64,000 nt of DNA from positions 1-64,000 of the forward strand of contig JAFARO010000003.1 in the NCBI GenBank assembly GCA_019245415.1, written 5' to 3'. Each line of letters begins with the position of its first letter. The stretch's first letter is position 1. Positions 29,687 to 39,577 of the stretch are shown here, piece by piece. Below the pieces are notes generated by a model. It was not told the DNA's origin. It saw only the letters and a program-made list of their open reading frames with translations, and ran no database searches. Both the position numbers and the translations under genes were made by a program. Source of the stretch: Alphaproteobacteria bacterium. Lineage in GTDB: Bacteria > Pseudomonadota > Alphaproteobacteria > Micropepsales > Micropepsaceae.

Positions 29687-30436
29687 ATGTCCGACACCGC
29701 CTCCTTCGGTTTGCGCGACGTGCCCGAGTCCGAGAAGCAAGGCCTCGTGCGCGAGGTCTTTTCCTCGGTGGCGAAGCGCTACGATCTGATGAACGACTTG
29801 ATGTCGGCCGGAATCCACCGGCTGTGGAAGGACGCCATGGTCGACTGGCTCGACCCGCGGCCCGGGCAGCGCATCCTGGACGTCGCCGGCGGCACCGGCG
29901 ACATCGCCTTCCGCATTGCGCGTCGCGCGCGCCGCCGGGGCGGCGAGGCCCAGGTGCTGGTCTGCGACATCAATCCGGACATGCTGGCGGAGGGCTTGCG
30001 GCGCGCGAAGGTGCAGGACGAAAGCGCCATTGGCTGGCTCTGCGGCAATGCCGAGCGGCTGCCCGCGCCGGACGCAAGCGTGGACGCCTATACGATCGCC
30101 TTCGGTATCCGCAACGTGACGCATATCGATGCGGCTTTGCGGGAAGCCCGCCGCGTGCTCAAACCGGGCGGACGGTTTCTCTGCCTGGAATTCTCGCGCG
30201 TCGAGGCGCCGGGACTCGATGCGCTCTACGATGTCTATTCCGCGGAAGTGCTGCCGCGCCTGGGCAAATGGGTCGCAGGCGATGCCGAAGCGTATCGCTA
30301 CCTCGCCGAAAGCATCCGTCGCTTCCCGGCGCAGAGGGAGTTTGCGCGGATGATCGGGCAAGCGGGGCTGGAGCACGTCAAGGTACGCAATCTTTCCGGC
30401 GGCATCGCCGCGCTGCATTCGGCATGGCGGATATGA
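29687..30436 (+). CDS. ubiE: Demethylmenaquinone/2-polyprenyl-6-methoxybenzoquinol C-methyltransferase
   Basis: A 249-residue SAM methyltransferase of ubiquinone synthesis. Family signatures [18 protein letters not shown] and [16 protein letters not shown] (motif I) are present, as is [25 protein letters not shown]. Cytosolic or membrane-associated. The end overlaps the ubiB start, forming a ubiE-ubiB operon. Confidence 0.96.
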   Translation: MSDTASFGLRDVPESEKQGLVREVFSSVAKRYDLMNDLMSAGIHRLWKDAMVDWLDPRPGQRILDVAGGTGDIAFRIARRARRRGGEAQVLVCDINPDMLAEGLRRAKVQDESAIGWLCGNAERLPAPDASVDAYTIAFGIRNVTHIDAALREARRVLKPGGRFLCLEFSRVEAPGLDALYDVYSAEVLPRLGKWVAGDAEAYRYLAESIRRFPAQREFARMIGQAGLEHVKVRNLSGGIAALHSAWRI

Positions 30437-31995
30437 TGTTCCAGGACGCGGCGCGTCTTCTCCACATCGCGCGGACCCTGGCGCGTCACGATGCGCTCAT
30501 TCCGCGCGAATATCTCGATGCGATGCCGGCTCGATTCAAAGTCGCGCGCTTCCTTCTCGGCATCGGAGCGAAGAAGGATCGCGCGCTTGCGCCGGGCCGG
30601 CGTCTGGCAGCCGCGCTGGAGAGTTTGGGTCCCGCACATATCAAGCTCGGGCAGGTGCTGGCGACGCGGCCCGATCTCATCGGCGACGACATCGCCTTGG
30701 CTCTGTCACAGCTCCAGGACAGCCTGCCGCCCTTTGCGACGCAGGAAGCGCGGACAGCGGTGGAGAGAGATCTCGGCCGGCCGCTCGCCGCCATGTATTC
30801 AAGCTTCGACGAGCCTGTGGCAGCCGCCTCGATTGCCCAGGTCCATGCGGCGACAACGACGCAGGAACCGGCGCGCAAGGCCGCCGTCAAGGTTCTCAGA
30901 CCCGGAATAGAAGTCGATTTCGCGCGCGATCTTTCCGCGCTCGCCTTCGCGGCGCGGCTGGCGGAACGCGTTTCGCCGGAAGCGCGCCGATTGCGTCCGG
31001 TCGCTGTCGTGCAGGCGATCGCCATGTCCGTGGCTCTGGAACTGGACTTGCGCATGGAAGGCGCCGCAGCGTCCGAGCTCGCCGAGCGCACGCGCGACGA
31101 CCGCGATTTCCGCGTGCCGCAGGTCGATTGGGACCGCACCTCGGGGCGCGTGCTTACCACCGAGTGGATCGCGGGAACATCGGTGCGCGATGTCGAGGCG
31201 CTGAAGGACGCCGGGCACGATCCCAGGCGCATCGCCCAGCTTGTCGTGCGGACCTTCGTGACCCAGGCGCTGCGCGATGGTTTCTTCCATGCCGACATGC
31301 ATCAGGGCAATCTGTTCGTCGACGCGGAGGGACGCCTCGTTGCCGTCGATTTCGGCATCATGGGACGGCTCGACCGGTCGATGCGGCGCTTCATGGCGGA
31401 GACCCTGGCCGGATTTCTGGCGCGCGATTACGACCGCGTCGCTCAGGTCCATTACGACGTCGGCTTCGTGCCGCTCTGTCACCCGCGCGAGTCCTTCGCG
31501 CAGGCCCTGCGGGCGATCGGCGAGCCGATCTTCGGCAAGCCGGTGCGCGAAGTGTCAATGGCGCGCTTGCTGCAGCAATTGCTCGAGACCACGCGCCGCT
31601 TCGACATGCAGGCGCAGCCGCAGCTCGTGTTGATGCAGAAGACGATGGTCGTCGTCGAGGGCGTGGCGCGCTCGCTCGATCCCGATTTCGACATGTGGGA
31701 GGCGACGCGACCCGTTGTCGAGCGCTGGATGGTGGAGCAGGTAGGACCGGAGGCGCGGCTGCGCGACATGGGCGAAGGCGTAAGCGCGCTGGGCAAGCTC
31801 GCGCGCGATCTGCCGCAGCTCTTGCGCAACGCGGAAGCGGTTTCCGCCATGCTGGCGGGCGGCGGCTTGCGGCTGCATCCCGACACCACGCGCGCCATTG
31901 CCGACGCGCAGGCCGTCCGCGACCGCGAGTTGCGCATTGCGCTCTGGATCACCGCCCTGAGCGCGCTCGGTGTGCTGGCGGCTGTGTTGATCTAA
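30433..31995 (+). CDS. ubiB: UbiB-family atypical kinase/ATPase for ubiquinone synthesis
   Basis: A 520-residue protein kinase-like ATPase needed for ubiquinone assembly. The family KxGQ motif is in [14 protein letters not shown], the Ala-rich nucleotide loop in [11 protein letters not shown], the catalytic segment in [13 protein letters not shown], and the DFG motif in [11 protein letters not shown]-terminal hydrophobic residues ([19 protein letters not shown]) anchor it in the membrane. ATG 30433 overlaps the ubiE stop; 30424 is an alternative. Convergent overlap of four bases with the next gene. Confidence 0.94.
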   Translation: MMFQDAARLLHIARTLARHDALIPREYLDAMPARFKVARFLLGIGAKKDRALAPGRRLAAALESLGPAHIKLGQVLATRPDLIGDDIALALSQLQDSLPPFATQEARTAVERDLGRPLAAMYSSFDEPVAAASIAQVHAATTTQEPARKAAVKVLRPGIEVDFARDLSALAFAARLAERVSPEARRLRPVAVVQAIAMSVALELDLRMEGAAASELAERTRDDRDFRVPQVDWDRTSGRVLTTEWIAGTSVRDVEALKDAGHDPRRIAQLVVRTFVTQALRDGFFHADMHQGNLFVDAEGRLVAVDFGIMGRLDRSMRRFMAETLAGFLARDYDRVAQVHYDVGFVPLCHPRESFAQALRAIGEPIFGKPVREVSMARLLQQLLETTRRFDMQAQPQLVLMQKTMVVVEGVARSLDPDFDMWEATRPVVERWMVEQVGPEARLRDMGEGVSALGKLARDLPQLLRNAEAVSAMLAGGGLRLHPDTTRAIADAQAVRDRELRIALWITALSALGVLAAVLI

Positions 31996-32444
31996 CCGGG
32001 GGACTTGGGGGCAGGCACCGCCGGTGAATCCACGATGCGGTATTGGCCCGCGTCGCAGTCGTTGCTCTGGGCTTTGTCGACCACATAGACGCTGAGATTG
32101 ACGGTGTGGTTCGGCAGGTCCGGCGCATCGGGAACCTTCAGATGCACGGCGCTCCCGGTGAGCTTCTCGTCGAGCGCCAGGATCTTCTTATAGCCCGGCG
32201 AGCTGTCGCCAGGCGCCGCGGCGATGGTCAGCACCACGCGCACGTCGCTCGGATCGGCGACGCGTTCGATCGGCTCACAGGCGATGGCGACGTCGTCGCC
32301 CGGTGCGAGGTCGGGAAGACCTTCGGCACCTGTCGCGGGCGCTGTGATGTGCGGGAATTTGACGTCGTTGTTCGGCGTCTGGGCAAGCGCGGGCACGATG
32401 GTGCCGGCGGCAGCGAGTATCCCCAACATCGCGATCTTGCGCAT
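31992..32444 (-). CDS. Periplasmic protein of unknown function
   Basis: A 150-residue protein with a signal peptide (MRKIAMLGILAAAGTIVPALA) and a compact mature domain with two cysteines. The end overlaps ubiB by four bases, in the convergent orientation. No family recognised; the pattern NHTVNLSVYVVDK suggests a beta-sandwich. Confidence 0.68.
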   Translation of the reverse strand: MRKIAMLGILAAAGTIVPALAQTPNNDVKFPHITAPATGAEGLPDLAPGDDVAIACEPIERVADPSDVRVVLTIAAAPGDSSPGYKKILALDEKLTGSAVHLKVPDAPDLPNHTVNLSVYVVDKAQSNDCDAGQYRIVDSPAVPAPKSPG

Positions 32445-32477
32445 GGACCCGTCCTCCCCGACAGGCTTCGTGCGACT

Positions 32478-34049
32478 CTAGTTTACCTGTCTGTCGCGCC
32501 CTTCCCAATAGGGCTTGCGAAGTTCGCGCCGCAGCACCTTTCCCGTGGGATTGCGGGGCAGGGCGTCGATGAAATCCACGGTTTTGGGCAGTTTATAGCC
32601 CGCGATGCGGGTCCTGGCGAAGGCCAGAATGTCGGCTTGGCTCACCGCAAGCCCCGGTTTTTTCACCACAATCGCCTTGACGGCCTCGCCCCAGCGAGGG
32701 TCCGGGACGCCGATGACGGCGACATCGGCGATCGCGGGATGACCCATGATCGCGTTCTCGACTTCGGCGGGATAGACGTTCTCGCCTCCGGATACGATCA
32801 TGTCCTTCACGCGGTCGTGAATGTAGAGATAGCCGTCGGGGTCGAAGAACCCGGCGTCTCCCGTCGCAAACCAGCCCTCGGCGTCGATGGCTTTGGCGGT
32901 GGAGTCGGGCTTGTTCCAGTAGCCCTTCATCACATTGCCGGACCGGATCTGGATTTCGCCGACCTCGCCCGGCGCGAGCGCCTGACCGCCACCGTCGACG
33001 ACACGGACTTCGTGGCCCGGCGCCGGCTGTCCGCAGGAACGCAGCTTGCCGCGCGCCGGATCGTGATCGGCAGGCAGAAGGAAGGTCCCGCCGCCCGTGG
33101 TTTCGGTCAGTCCGTAGACCTGAAGGAACTCGCAGCCGAAGACCTGCCGTGCGCGCAACAGCACGTCGTCCGAAATCGGCGACGCGCCGTAGGAAATATT
33201 CTTAAGCGAGGAAAAGTCCGCGTCCTTCGCGAGCGGGTGGTTGAGCACGAAAAGAATGAGCGCCGGGACGAGAAAAGCGTAGGTCACCCGCTTGCTCTGG
33301 ATCAGGCGCACGATCTCCGCCGGCTCGGTCTCGCCCAGCACGATTCCATGGGCGCCTTGCGCCAGGGTCAGCAGCCCGATGTTCACGCCCGCGACATGGA
33401 AGAACGGCATCGCGATCAGCACCACGTCCGCCGGCTCGTACTGGCCGAGCGGCGCATTGCCGAGACAGGCGAAGATCGAAAGGTAGTTCGCGTTCGTGAG
33501 CTGCACGCCCTTGGGATGGCCGGTGGTGCCGGAGGTATAGAGCTGGATCACGTCGTCGTCGGGCGCGATCGGCAGCATTGGATCGCGGGCCTGCTGCGCA
33601 TCGCGCCAGGACTCATACGCCGGCCAGGATGCATGCTCGCCGTCCATGGCGATGACGGTCTTGAGATTTGGACATTCCGCGCGGATGGACTCGATGGCGG
33701 CGTAGAACTCGCGGCCGACGAACAGCACTTCGCAGCGTGCGTCGTTGAGGACATAGGCGATCTCGGGCGGCGCCAGGCGCCAATTGACGCCGACGATGAC
33801 CGCGCGCGCCTTGAACGCGCCGAGCAGGACTTCGAAATAGCGATCGGTATTCTTTCCCAGATAGCCCACCCTCGCGCCGGACCTCTGGCCGAGCCCGATC
33901 AGCCCCTGCGCCACCTGACTGGCGCGCTTGTCCAATTCGCCAAAGCTCGTCGTGCGGTCGCGAAAATCCAGCGCGACGGCGTCGGGCCGCTCGGCAGCGT
34001 GCACGCGGCTGATATCGGCGACGGATTTGAGCCTGGAGAAATCGAACAT
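32478..34049 (-). CDS. Fatty-acyl-CoA synthetase (AMP-forming ligase)
   Basis: A 523-residue ANL-superfamily enzyme activating carboxylic acids to acyl-CoA. The P-loop-like motif is YTSGTTGHPKGV (from residue 171). It has VYGLTETTGGGTF, the GWFATGDAGFFDPDGYLYIHDRVKDMI core, and the catalytic Lys near the end in PRNPTGKVLRREL. Length is standard. The substrate (medium/long-chain or aromatic acid) is not set by sequence alone. Confidence 0.93.
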   Translation of the reverse strand: MFDFSRLKSVADISRVHAAERPDAVALDFRDRTTSFGELDKRASQVAQGLIGLGQRSGARVGYLGKNTDRYFEVLLGAFKARAVIVGVNWRLAPPEIAYVLNDARCEVLFVGREFYAAIESIRAECPNLKTVIAMDGEHASWPAYESWRDAQQARDPMLPIAPDDDVIQLYTSGTTGHPKGVQLTNANYLSIFACLGNAPLGQYEPADVVLIAMPFFHVAGVNIGLLTLAQGAHGIVLGETEPAEIVRLIQSKRVTYAFLVPALILFVLNHPLAKDADFSSLKNISYGASPISDDVLLRARQVFGCEFLQVYGLTETTGGGTFLLPADHDPARGKLRSCGQPAPGHEVRVVDGGGQALAPGEVGEIQIRSGNVMKGYWNKPDSTAKAIDAEGWFATGDAGFFDPDGYLYIHDRVKDMIVSGGENVYPAEVENAIMGHPAIADVAVIGVPDPRWGEAVKAIVVKKPGLAVSQADILAFARTRIAGYKLPKTVDFIDALPRNPTGKVLRRELRKPYWEGRDRQVN

Positions 34050-34140
34050 GCATGCGGTCCCCGAATGTCGGCGGCGAACTTAGCGATGCCGTCGCCGGGT
34101 GTCACCGGCGATGTCGCGTCGTCGACAAAACTTCTCGCCG

Positions 34141-35553
34141 CTACCGCTCCCGGCTCAGCCACCAGAAGCGCGCGCACATGCTGGCCGCCGCGACCAGCAG
34201 CGCGAAGGCGAGGCCGATCCAGATGCCGAAGCCCTTCATGTGCAGGCCGAAGCCGAGCAGGATGCAGACCGGGAAGCCCGCGAGCCAATACGAGGCGCCC
34301 GCGATCCACATCGGTGCGCGCGCATCCTTCAGACCGCGCAACGACAGTGCCGCCACGACCTGGAGCCCATCGAAAATCTGGAACGCGGCCGCGACCTTGA
34401 GGAACGTGGTCGCGAGTCTTACCGCCTCGGCGCTGTCGGGCTGTCCCGACGAGAAATACAGCTCTGCTATCTGGCGCGGGAAGGCGGCCAGCAGCACGCT
34501 GGTCGTGGCCATGAACAATGCGCCGATCCCGAGCGCGGTATATCCCGCGCGCCGCACGGCTTCGCGGTCGCCGGCACCGGATGCCAGCCCGACGCGGATC
34601 GTCGCCGCCATGGCGATGCCGAGCGGCACCATGAATGTGTTGGACGGCACGTTCATCGAGATCTGATGCGCTGCCACGGTGGCGGCCCCGAACGTGCCCA
34701 TCAGGATCGTCGCGGTGTTGAACAGCATCGCCTCGAACATCATGGTGAGGCCGATCGGCATGCCGAGCCGGAACACCTCGGCGAGCTTCTCCCAATTCGG
34801 GTGGAAGAAGTTCTCGAAGATGCGGTAGGCGCGAAGTTTCGGGGTCAGAAGAACGATGGCCAGCAGAGCCAGGAACTGGAAGGCATAGGAGCAGGCGCTC
34901 GCAATGCCCGCGCCCATGAGCTCGAGCCGCGGCGCGCCGAAATGGCCGAAGATCAGGGCGTAGTCGCCGGCGAAGTTGAACGCGATGCCAAGCACCATCA
35001 CCGCCATGGGCGCATGCGGGCGGCCCAGAGCCGTCGAATAGTTGCGCAGCACCTGGTACGAAAGCGAGAAGGGCAGGCCGAGGCAGATCGCGGCCGTGAA
35101 GCGTCCCGCTCCCGCGGCGAGATCCGGCCGCTGACCGAGGAACACCATGAGCGGTTCCGTCAGCAGCATCAAAAGGATCAACGGCAGCGACACCATCACC
35201 ACCGCCCAGAATCCCATGCGAACGACGGCACGCACATTCGCGCGGTCGTCCGGGCTTGCGCCCAGGATGTGCGCGATCATCGGCGCGACCGCCGCCACCG
35301 GCCCGGCGCCGAACAGCCAGCAGAAGAAGAAGACGGTGATCCCGAGCGCGGAGGAGGCGAGCGCCTTCTCGCCGACGCGGCCGAGCATGATGACGTCGGT
35401 CGTCATGATCGCCATCTGCGCCACCTGGGTGAAGATGAGCGGCAGAGCGAGCTTCAGCGTCTCGCGGGCTTCCGCGGCCCACGCATCGACGCCTTGGCCG
35501 ACGACGCGGCGGCCGGCATGGACAAGATCGAGTTCGGCAAAATCGGCAGTCAT
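34141..35553 (-). CDS. MATE-family multidrug/Na+ efflux transporter
   Basis: A 470-residue inner-membrane exporter with about twelve hydrophobic segments in two related halves (LPLIFTQVAQMAIMTTDVIMLGRVG; later AAHQISMNVPSNTFMVPLGIAMAATIRVG). It resembles the NorM branch, which exports cationic drugs against Na+ or H+. A leader-like unit with an intrinsic terminator lies directly upstream at 35608-35831, so expression may be attenuated. Confidence 0.93.
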   Translation of the reverse strand: MTADFAELDLVHAGRRVVGQGVDAWAAEARETLKLALPLIFTQVAQMAIMTTDVIMLGRVGEKALASSALGITVFFFCWLFGAGPVAAVAPMIAHILGASPDDRANVRAVVRMGFWAVVMVSLPLILLMLLTEPLMVFLGQRPDLAAGAGRFTAAICLGLPFSLSYQVLRNYSTALGRPHAPMAVMVLGIAFNFAGDYALIFGHFGAPRLELMGAGIASACSYAFQFLALLAIVLLTPKLRAYRIFENFFHPNWEKLAEVFRLGMPIGLTMMFEAMLFNTATILMGTFGAATVAAHQISMNVPSNTFMVPLGIAMAATIRVGLASGAGDREAVRRAGYTALGIGALFMATTSVLLAAFPRQIAELYFSSGQPDSAEAVRLATTFLKVAAAFQIFDGLQVVAALSLRGLKDARAPMWIAGASYWLAGFPVCILLGFGLHMKGFGIWIGLAFALLVAAASMCARFWWLSRER

Positions 35554-35607
35554 GACACGGGCTTCATCTCGAAAGACCCGAACCAGGCTTTAGAACAACG
35601 CGGGGAC

Positions 35608-35641
35608 AAAAATCCCCTCCAAAGCGCTGGCTCGGGAGGGG
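35608..35641 (-). terminator. Intrinsic terminator upstream of the MATE gene
   Basis: On the minus strand, arms CCCCTCC (35641-35635) and GGAGGGG (35620-35614) form a stem with a 14-base loop containing CGAGCC, followed by ATTTTT (35613-35608). It stops transcripts coming from the leader promoter at 35831 before the MATE gene, whose start is about 55 bases further on. Confidence 0.8.
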
Positions 35642-35667
35642 TGAACGTCTGAACGGATTAGAATGAT

Positions 35668-35757
35668 CTAACGCGCGTTCTCCTCGCGAACCGGTGCGGC
35701 GGCCACGCCGCCCGAAGGGGCGGCCGGCACAGCCGTGAAAAAGATGGTGCTCGTCAT
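35668..35757 (-). CDS. Possible 29-residue leader peptide before the MATE gene
   Basis: ATG 35757 opens a 29-codon ORF beginning MTSTIFFTAVPAAPSGG and ending before the intrinsic terminator. No good ribosome binding site is visible. Upstream are a hairpin GTCCGGC-ATGG-GCCGGAC (35793-35776) and a promoter-like TTGACT-17-TACCCA (35831-35803). The promoter-hairpin-short ORF-terminator order resembles a transcription attenuator, or a stand-alone small RNA or peptide gene. The 35554-35891 gap holds nothing else. Confidence 0.35.
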   Translation of the reverse strand: MTSTIFFTAVPAAPSGGVAAAPVREENAR

Positions 35758-35891
35758 GGTTCACGCGAGGTTGCAGTCCGGCCCATGCCGGACGGGTGAA
35801 GGTGGGTACGCTTCGAATTGCGCGAAGTCAACACGCGGCCAAAATCATTTGTGCCCGTGGCTTCCCCGCAACGTTCGCACATGCAGCGCGC

Positions 35892-37409
35892 TTAGACCGA
35901 AGCCATTTGCCCCACATAGTGGAACTCTTCGCCGTCGAGATCGACCTGGGGCAGCTCGTCCTTTTCGCGCCAATAGTCCTGCGCATGCTGCCATTCGGGC
36001 TTTTCGCCTCGCTTCGGCAGCAGGTTCATGCTGCGCATCATATAGTTGGGGTTGAAGTTGTCCGGATCGAGCCAGGGCAGAAGTTTCATCCCGCGATCCT
36101 GCGGACGCAGGTCGACCGTGACCTTCTTCGCACCTCTTTTCTTCATGTGATTGAGCAGGCGGCAGACGAAATCGGCAATGATGTCGACGCGCAAGGTCCA
36201 GCTGGCGCGGAAATAGCCGAAGATCCAGACCATGTTCGGGATTCCGGTGAACATCATGCCGCGATAGGTGACGGTCTTCGAGACGTCCACCGGCTTGCCG
36301 TCGAGCGAGAACGCGACATCGCCCAGCACACTGAGATCGAATCCGGTCGCGGTGACGATGATGTCGGCTTCCAGCTGCTTGCCGGATTTGAGCAGGATGC
36401 CCTTCCGGGTGAAGCGCTCGATCTCGTCGGTGACGACCTCAGCCTTGCCCGAGACGATGCCCTGGAACAGATCGCCCTCGGGCACGAAGGCGATGCGCTG
36501 CTGCCACGGCCGATAGCGCGGCGTGAAATGGGTCGCGATGTCGTAGTCGGGCCCCAGATAGGCGCGCACGCCGGCAAGCAGTTCCTCCTTCACTTTGTGC
36601 GGCTCCTCGAAGGAGCGGCGCGTGAACTCGGCTTGGTCGTGCAGGATCTGGCGGCGCGTGATCTCGTGGATCCAGGTCTCGTCGATGCCGAGCGAGCGCA
36701 ACTGGTCGGCCAGGGGATTGGCGTTGCGCGCCGGGATGAAATAGGTCGGCGAACGCTGCAGCAAGGTGACGTGCGCGCAGTCGCCGGCGATCGCCGGCAC
36801 CAGAGTCGCGGCGGTCGCGCCGGAGCCGATCACGATGACGCGCTTGCCATGCAGGTCGAGGTCTTTGGGCCAGGTCTGGGGGTGGATGACCGCGCCCTTG
36901 TACTGATCCATGCCCTTCCATTCGGGCGTGTAACCCTGCGCATGGCGGTAGTAGCCCTGACACATCCAGAGGAAGTTTGTTGTGAACACCACCGGCTCGC
37001 CGGTTTCGGTGCGCTTGCCGCGCAGGGTCCAGAGATTGTCCGCACTTGACCACTGGGCGCTCGCGATGGTGTGGCGATAGCGGATGTGGCGCGCGAGATC
37101 GTTCTCGTTGATCACTTCGCCCATGTATTTGAGGATTTCGGCTGCGCTCGCGATCGGCGTGCCCGTCCAGGGCTTGAAGCGGTAGCCGAAGGTGTACAGA
37201 TCGCTGTCCGAGCGGATGCCGGGGTATTTGTGCGTCAGCCAGGTGCCGCCGAAGCTTTCCAGCGCGTCCAGGATGACGAAACTCTTGTCCGGACATTGCT
37301 CCTTGAGGTGGTAGGCCGCGCCGATGCCGGAAATCCCGGCGCCGAGGATCAGGACGTCGAAATGTTCCGCGCGCGCGTCGCCATTCTGACCTTTATCGAT
37401 CTTGTCCAT
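35892..37409 (-). CDS. Flavin-containing monooxygenase, Baeyer-Villiger type
   Basis: A 505-residue FAD/NADPH monooxygenase. FAD-binding GxGxxG is in ILGAGISGIGAAYHL (about residues 21-35). The NADPH motif is VIGSGATAATLVPAIA. The Baeyer-Villiger fingerprint [F/Y]xGxxxHxxxWP is met by YKGAVIHPQTWP. It resembles EthA-type enzymes that turn ketones into esters. Cytosolic, single gene. Confidence 0.93.
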   Translation of the reverse strand: MDKIDKGQNGDARAEHFDVLILGAGISGIGAAYHLKEQCPDKSFVILDALESFGGTWLTHKYPGIRSDSDLYTFGYRFKPWTGTPIASAAEILKYMGEVINENDLARHIRYRHTIASAQWSSADNLWTLRGKRTETGEPVVFTTNFLWMCQGYYRHAQGYTPEWKGMDQYKGAVIHPQTWPKDLDLHGKRVIVIGSGATAATLVPAIAGDCAHVTLLQRSPTYFIPARNANPLADQLRSLGIDETWIHEITRRQILHDQAEFTRRSFEEPHKVKEELLAGVRAYLGPDYDIATHFTPRYRPWQQRIAFVPEGDLFQGIVSGKAEVVTDEIERFTRKGILLKSGKQLEADIIVTATGFDLSVLGDVAFSLDGKPVDVSKTVTYRGMMFTGIPNMVWIFGYFRASWTLRVDIIADFVCRLLNHMKKRGAKKVTVDLRPQDRGMKLLPWLDPDNFNPNYMMRSMNLLPKRGEKPEWQHAQDYWREKDELPQVDLDGEEFHYVGQMASV

Positions 37410-37480
37410 GGCATGGCCCTTCGAAACTTTGGCATAGAGAGTCCCTCGCTCATGCTGCGCGTTCCTTGAGCGGCATCAAC

Positions 37481-37513
37481 AAAAAAAGCGCCGGCAGGTT
37501 TCCCCACCGGCGC
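37481..37513 (-). terminator. Intrinsic terminator after rtcB
   Basis: On the minus strand GCGCCGG (37513-37507) and CCGGCGC (37494-37488) pair around a 12-base loop, followed by seven T residues (37487-37481). It begins 18 bases after the rtcB stop and closes the RNA-repair operon. Confidence 0.9.
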
Positions 37514-37530
37514 GTTTCATGTCGGCCGAT

Positions 37531-38763
37531 TCAGCCCTTCACGCAGACGACCTGACGCAGCGTATGCACGACCTCGACCAGGTCGCTCTGCGCCGCCATC
37601 ACGGCATCGATGTCCTTATAGGCCATGGGCGTCTCGTCGATGACGTCCTTGTCCTTGCGGCACTCGATGCCCTCCGTCGCCTTCTCGTGATCGGCGAGCG
37701 AGAAACGGCGCTTGGCTTCGGCGCGCGACATGGCGCGTCCGGCGCCGTGGCTGCAGGTGTGGAACGAGTCCGCATTGCCCTTGCCGCGCACGATGTAGGA
37801 GCGTGCGCCCATCGAGCCCGGGATGATGCCCAGATCGCCCTCACGCGCCCGGACCGCGCCCTTGCGCGTCAGCCACACATTCGCGCCGAAATGGTTCTCG
37901 CGCGCGACATAGTTGTGGTGGCAGTTGACGGCGACCGAGCCCCAGGCGAAAGGCCGGCCGAGCGCCTGCTCGAGCGCGGCCATCACGGCCTTGAGCATCA
38001 CCGAGCGGTTGGCGAAGGCGAAGTTCTGCGCCCACTCGACCGCCTCGACATAGTCGTCGAAGTTTGTCGAGCCCTCGGGGAGATAGGCCAGGTCATCGTC
38101 CGGAAGGTTGATGAACCAGCGCCGCATGTCCTCCTTGGCGCGCTCGATGAAGTACTGGCCGATCTGGTTGCCGATGCCGCGCGATCCGGAATGCAGCATC
38201 ACCCACACCGACTGCACCTCATCGAGGCAGAGCTCGATGAAGTGGTTGCCGGTGCCAAGCGTGCCAAGGTGCTTCGGCGCTCGTGAGGCGGCCTTGGCGA
38301 TCTTGGGATGCTTGTCGGCAAGGACGGCCAAACGCGCGGCGAGATCGCCGGTGTCGAAATCCGTCATCGCTTGGGCCACGCCATCGGGCACATTGTGCCA
38401 AGCGCCGCGGTCGCCTTCGCCGCCGTGATTGGTGCGGCCGTGCGGCACGGCCTTCTCGACCGCGGCGCGCACACCAGACAGGTTGTCGGGCAGGTCGGAC
38501 GCGACGAGCGAGGTGCGCGCCGCGACCATGCCGCAGCCGATGTCGACGCCGACGGCCGCGGGAATGATCGCGGCCTTGGTCGCGATCACCGAGCCGACGG
38601 TCGCACCCATGCCCCAGTGCACGTCTGGCATCGCCGCGACGTGGCTATGAATGAAGGGCAGGGCTGCGACGTTGAGCAATTGCTTGCGCGCTGCGTCCTC
38701 GAGAGGCACGCCCTCGATCCACGCCTTGATGGGCGCTCCGTCCTCTTGGATGATCTTGTACAT
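37531..38763 (-). CDS. rtcB: RNA 3'-P/5'-OH ligase RtcB
   Basis: A 410-residue GTP- and Mn-dependent ligase that joins RNA 2',3'-cyclic phosphate or 3'-phosphate ends to 5'-OH ends, as in repair of cleaved tRNAs. Metal ligands align at D74 and C77 (VGVDIGCGMV), H174 (GTGNHFIE), H191 (LHSGSRGIG) and the CHHNY pair near 282. The guanylylated histidine is H339 in CSHGAGR. ATG 38763 gives the standard length. It is the last gene of an operon with rsr and the RNA array, which fits RNA repair. No RtcA cyclase or RtcR regulator is present in the window. Confidence 0.97.
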   Translation of the reverse strand: MYKIIQEDGAPIKAWIEGVPLEDAARKQLLNVAALPFIHSHVAAMPDVHWGMGATVGSVIATKAAIIPAAVGVDIGCGMVAARTSLVASDLPDNLSGVRAAVEKAVPHGRTNHGGEGDRGAWHNVPDGVAQAMTDFDTGDLAARLAVLADKHPKIAKAASRAPKHLGTLGTGNHFIELCLDEVQSVWVMLHSGSRGIGNQIGQYFIERAKEDMRRWFINLPDDDLAYLPEGSTNFDDYVEAVEWAQNFAFANRSVMLKAVMAALEQALGRPFAWGSVAVNCHHNYVARENHFGANVWLTRKGAVRAREGDLGIIPGSMGARSYIVRGKGNADSFHTCSHGAGRAMSRAEAKRRFSLADHEKATEGIECRKDKDVIDETPMAYKDIDAVMAAQSDLVEVVHTLRQVVCVKG

Positions 38764-38795
38764 GTCTTTGCCCGGCGAGAGCCGGTTCCTTTCTG

Positions 38796-39509
38796 TCAAA
38801 TGTTCGATGTGTTTGCGAGTCCGAAAGCCTTCAGTTCCGTGCCGGAGATTTGGCGTTTCGAAACCGCGTGGCGTTGGGCCGACGGCACGAGCTTGCGTTC
38901 GACGAGATCGAACGTCCACGCCCGCGCATCGGATTCCTTGCGGAATCCGATCTCGTACCAATTGCCGTCAATGCAACGGAGTTCGCGCATCTCGTCGAGG
39001 ACGCGGACATTCGGATCGGGCGGAGGTTCGCGCCGCCTCCAAGGATTTGGATCTATGCCGCGCACTTTCCAGAGCTTGGCGCTTTCCTTGAGCCGCCCAT
39101 CGTCAGGGTCGACGTAGTACCCCTGTCGCCACGGTGGCGCCGTGCTGTTTCCGTGTCTGTCGGGCGCGCAAAGCCACTCGCCATCGCGGCCGACGACTAT
39201 GCGGGCGACAAGGTCGACCAGGTGATCGCGCACATGCTGCTTGACCGTGTGATTGGGGTCGAGCGTTGCGCAGATTTCCGAATAGACGTCGTCCCATTTT
39301 CGCCCCACCTGGCGGCCGAGATAGCGCTCGAGCGGATTGAGATTTTCGTTGAGGTTTTTCCACCCGAGCCGCGTCACTGCGGTGTGCCTCTTCATCCCGA
39401 TTTTCATTGGAAGGTCGTCCTCGCCGGCCAAGCGGCTGCGATACCGCGCCTTTATACGCGATCCCCGGCGGGGGCGTTCGACGATGACTTTGAACATGTC
39501 CTCCCGCAT
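38796..39509 (-). CDS. Unknown protein of the RNA-repair operon, 237 residues
   Basis: A basic, soluble protein opening MREDMFKVIVERPRRGSRIK. A dense block NENLNPLERYLGRQVGRKWDDVYSEI (about residues 53-78) is followed by VKQHVRDHLVDLVARIVVG and Trp-rich segments. It has no signal peptide, membrane segment or nucleotide-binding motif I can name. I recall similar uncharacterised proteins beside TROVE and RtcB genes, from memory only. AAGGAG lies about seven bases upstream of ATG 39509. It lies between rsr and rtcB with short gaps, so it very likely works with them, perhaps in RNA binding given its Arg/Lys content. Confidence 0.8.
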   Translation of the reverse strand: MREDMFKVIVERPRRGSRIKARYRSRLAGEDDLPMKIGMKRHTAVTRLGWKNLNENLNPLERYLGRQVGRKWDDVYSEICATLDPNHTVKQHVRDHLVDLVARIVVGRDGEWLCAPDRHGNSTAPPWRQGYYVDPDDGRLKESAKLWKVRGIDPNPWRRREPPPDPNVRVLDEMRELRCIDGNWYEIGFRKESDARAWTFDLVERKLVPSAQRHAVSKRQISGTELKAFGLANTSNI

Positions 39510-39577
39510 GGGGTTTCTCCTTGAAAAATGGGGCCGGCGAATTTCTCCGCCGGCCCCGGTTGTGTTTGACGATGGCT

